Assembly: GCA_947650365.1 (NCBI GenBank) | Contig: OX393555.1 | Coordinates: 80,915,995-80,979,994, forward strand | Direction: 5' to 3' | DNA from: Chamaelirium japonicum | Lineage: Eukaryota; Streptophyta; Magnoliopsida; Liliales; Melanthiaceae | DNA length: 64,000 nucleotides | Part shown: positions 62,147 to 64,000 of the stretch, one piece after another | Numbering within the stretch: the first letter of the stretch is position 1 | Layout of the letters: each line of letters begins with the position of its first letter | Notes under the pieces: model-generated | The model's database searches: none | Seen by the model: the letters and a program-made list of their open reading frames with translations, nothing else | Told to the model about the DNA's origin: nothing | Translations under genes and position numbers: made by a program

Positions 62147-63701
62147 GAAGGAAAAGCAGTAAGAGAGAGAAGTTCACAGAGAGAGAAAGACATCCGTAGG
62201 TCTGCTCTCAATAGGGTAGGGGCCGGGTTTTAGAGAGAGAATCGAAGGGCTGCGTGTATGACCCGGACGACTGCATGGGTTTGGAAGAGATCAGGTGGTT
62301 GGGTCTGAGAGAGAAAAGCAAGGATGAGAGATAGAAGATCGTTGAAGAGAGAGAGAAAAAGAAAGAGAATCTGAGAGAGAGGATCCCGGAGTGAGACTGG
62401 ATACAGCTTGGTTCCCGATCGGGTCGGGCTAGGAGGGCTGATCAGGTAAGGGAGAGAGAGGAGTTCGGTTGAGAGAGAGAGAGAAAATCGGTGGAGGCTG
62501 TACTCGGGTACATCTGGACGGCTCGAGAATGGAAGGAGATCCGGCTAGAGAGAGAAAATAGGAAACGGGAGAGAGCGTCTCGGGCTACAGCTGGTTCGGT
62601 TTTGGGTTTTAGAGAGAGAAAAACAAGGAGGGAAGAGAGGAGAGTTCGGTGGGATCCGGTATGCTGGAGGGCTGCATGGCTCTGGGTGGTGGAGTGCTGG
62701 GTTGCATGCGTTTTGCATTTGGATCGGACGGCTGTGATATGGGAATGAAACGTGGGAGTCCGAAGCTTGCTATCGGGTCGGGCCGAGGTTGATGCACGTG
62801 ATGTAGAGGTGAAACGGGCGGCTGGAATTTGGACTCCGGATGGCCCATGCATACATTGTTGGTGGATGTGGCGAGGGGTTTGGAGGCACGACCGGTCGGT
62901 TAGGGAATAGACGGCCAGGATTTGGATGCAATAGAGGGCTGTGATGGATCTCGATGGGGCGAGGTGCGGATCAAGTGGTGCTGGCCGGGTAGATTGGGTC
63001 CGAGAGGGATTCGTGTGCGATATGCTAAGGGACCTAGGTGATGCACTGCTACGATGGGCTTTGTAGTTGGAATAAGGTGCAGAGTGAAAACAACTAAATT
63101 AAAGACGGAAATAGAAGATGAAAAGGAAACGAAAAGAAAGAGAAAGAAAGATAGGAAGAGAACGATAGGCCGGCTTTGGTCACCATCATTTGAACTCATC
63201 ATCAAAACCCTCATCGCTCATTTGCATTCATGTAGTCACCTTCTGGTTCGAGTCATGCGCTGCAACAGCTTGTTGAATTCTTCACTCATCCGAATCATCG
63301 CAGTTATCCGTTTTCCAACGTTGTTCTTCAGACAGGCCTCCAACTAGCTGTACAGTCTCCATCAGATCGCCGTGAGAATATCCACGGCTTGGTCATGAAA
63401 TCCTTGAGCTGATTGCATCGAAAACCGGATAAATTCCCTGAAAAACACACATAAAATGACACTTATCAGATTCAAATGCGATTATCGATAAAAGGATAAT
63501 TTGGACTTTTGGGCTCTATATTTTTCATGCATGCAATGTATGAGAGCGAACCAATATGCCGTTGGGTTCGTATGAAAGTCTACTATATCATGGTGTAAAG
63601 AAACTCATGCAGTTTACGTGTATTATGAAAGTTTTACGTAAGAAACTGACGCTATGTGCATGATAAAGAAAGGATAATTCGCACCAAATGGACGCTCATC
63701 A
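62147..63701 (-). repeat. Foldback right arm
   Basis: Reverse complement of the left arm over its whole length. The gene-like fragment of the left arm reappears on the minus strand at about 63236-63437, with a few substitutions. Confidence 0.92.
63236..63437 (-). pseudogene. Captured gene fragment, right arm copy
   Basis: Minus-strand counterpart of 60766-60967. The same splice-acceptor-like TTTTTCAG and the same shifted reading frames are present, for example MIRMSEEFNKLLQRM. Shared decay shows that the fragment was already broken before the arm was duplicated. Confidence 0.4.
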
Positions 63702-63706
63702 ATAGA
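63702..63706 (+). repeat. Target site duplication of the foldback, right copy
   Basis: ATAGA, identical to 60497-60501. Confidence 0.75.
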
Positions 63707-64000
63707 CTGCGGAAGGGTGATTAGGAATGTTCGAGAGGAATGTGAGGTTGATCTGGTAATGCGTGGCATTGACATTACCTATACCCGTTGGTTCTCGCAC
63801 GGTGAGGAGCTAGATGCAGTCCCTATGGCAGCTCACGGTGAAACTTCAAACACAGTGATCGCTGATGATAATATTAATACAGACGATGACGATGACATGC
63901 AGGGTATGATACATGATTTGCAAGGTGGAATAGGCACGGAAACACCGTCAGGTGATCAGCCCAATATCGAAGCGGACAAGTTCTACAGATTGCTTAAAGA
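63702..64000 (+). CDS. CACTA TNP2-type transposase, continuation, cut by the window edge
   Basis: The reading frame of 60362-60501 resumes directly after the foldback. From 63702 it reads IDCGRVIRNVREECEVDLVM and then GIDITYTRWFSHGEE, which completes the transposase-associated domain: the last cysteine of CPC-x-x-C, the helix, and the W-x-x-HGE motif typical of this family. An acidic stretch with NTDDDDDM follows, then EADKFYRLLK, the start of the segment that in TNP2 proteins precedes the main transposase domain. The frame is open for all 99 codons to the edge. The catalytic region lies beyond the window. No stop or shift is seen here, so the element was probably coding-competent until the foldback arrived or shortly before. 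Confidence 0.88.
   Translation, partial: MDCGRVIRNVREECEVDLVMRGIDITYTRWFSHGEELDAVPMAAHGETSNTVIADDNINTDDDDDMQGMIHDLQGGIGTETPSGDQPNIEADKFYRLLK

Larger units (their letters stand above)
60502..63701. mobile_element. 3.2-kb foldback element inserted in the transposase exon
   Basis: Two inverted arms of about 1554 bp surround a 91-bp loop. The ends are TGATGAGCG and CGCTCATCA, flanked by the 5-bp duplication ATAGA. The arms agree at roughly 98% by eye, with scattered single changes and a 2-bp length change in a CT tract. Nothing coding for a mobilisation protein was recognised, so it is non-autonomous or a product of rearrangement. The 5-bp duplication does not fit Mutator (9 bp), hAT (8 bp) or CACTA (3 bp). 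Inside each arm, from the outer end inwards, lie an intron-like AT-richer part, an exon-like part, and a long CT-rich part with GCCGTCC words. Family unknown. Confidence 0.85.
58203..64000 (+). mobile_element. CACTA (En/Spm) DNA transposon, 5' part
   Basis: A class II element whose left end, subterminal repeats, promoter, leader and first transposase domain are visible. The right end lies outside the window. The family is identified by the CACTACAAG terminus, the dense inverted subterminal motif TACCGACGG, and a TNP2-type transposase-associated domain. Insertion is into an array repeat. CACTA elements make 3-bp target duplications, and the candidate here is GTA at 58200-58202. The transposase is interrupted by a foldback element, so this copy could not make its protein as it stands, although the flanking coding sequence looks well preserved. 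Confidence 0.93.

Noticed and set aside
60502-63701. Mutator-like element with long terminal inverted repeats
   Set aside because: Long arms would fit, but only five flanking bases are duplicated and the bases beyond them differ, so the usual 9-bp duplication is absent. Not excluded if the duplication has decayed.
60502-63701. Inverted duplication as a sequencing or assembly artefact
   Set aside because: Arm differences are scattered through their length, the loop is unique, and a target duplication flanks the structure. An artefact would give identical arms and no flanking duplication.

Overview
The window is plant nuclear DNA, almost certainly from an angiosperm, and contains no host protein-coding gene that I can support. 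Two things fill it. Positions 1-58202 are a very large mosaic array of one repeat family. From 58203 to the right edge lies the 5' part of a CACTA (En/Spm) DNA transposon inserted into that array. I recognised the plant origin from the CACTA terminus, the TNP2-type transposase-associated domain and the plant-style TATA boxes. I cannot name a genus.

Array (1-58202). The basic unit has a GC-richer module of about 480-510 bp and an AT-rich spacer, made almost entirely of A and T, of about 0.75-0.85 kb or about 1.6 kb. Inside each complete module is a core of about 168 bp that starts TGTTRTGAGAT, ends ATCTCAYAACA and carries a TATA box. A few bases after its end comes TTATCAGCACGA and then a long purine-rich tract. 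This is the layout of a small LTR followed by a primer-binding-like site, so I read the family as a tandemly arrayed, non-coding, TRIM-like LTR element (inference). I located 14 complete or near-complete cores and many dozens of partial ones, in both orientations. From 1 to about 9.7 kb the units point right. From 9.7 to 15 kb and from 38.5 to 43 kb they mostly point left. Elsewhere the two orientations interleave every 100-400 bp. The partial copies are not random: a handful of chimeric junction types recur many times in both orientations. Larger blocks of 1-3 kb are duplicated within the array, and one 140-bp piece is a nearly perfect recent tandem duplicate. Two short islands (21595-21650 and 24735-25125) are unrelated to the repeat; the second looks like a promoter-bearing LTR or leader fragment on the minus strand.

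CACTA element (58203 to beyond 64000). It has the CACTACAAG terminus, about 760 bp of subterminal hairpins built on TACCGACGG/CCGTCGGTA, a TATA-like box, a CT-rich leader with a 63-bp tandem duplication, and a probable first intron. The transposase then starts at 60362. Its first domain is cut after 140 bp by a 3.2-kb foldback element (60502-63701). That element has two inverted arms of about 1.55 kb, roughly 98% identical by eye, around a 91-bp loop, flanked by a 5-bp ATAGA target duplication. The transposase reading frame resumes directly after it and runs off the window edge.

The most unusual item is this foldback: almost perfectly symmetrical, with TGAT...ATCA ends and a 5-bp target duplication, carrying a probable fragment of a spliced gene in each arm. 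Next is the array itself, with its LTR-like cores and its small set of reused junctions.
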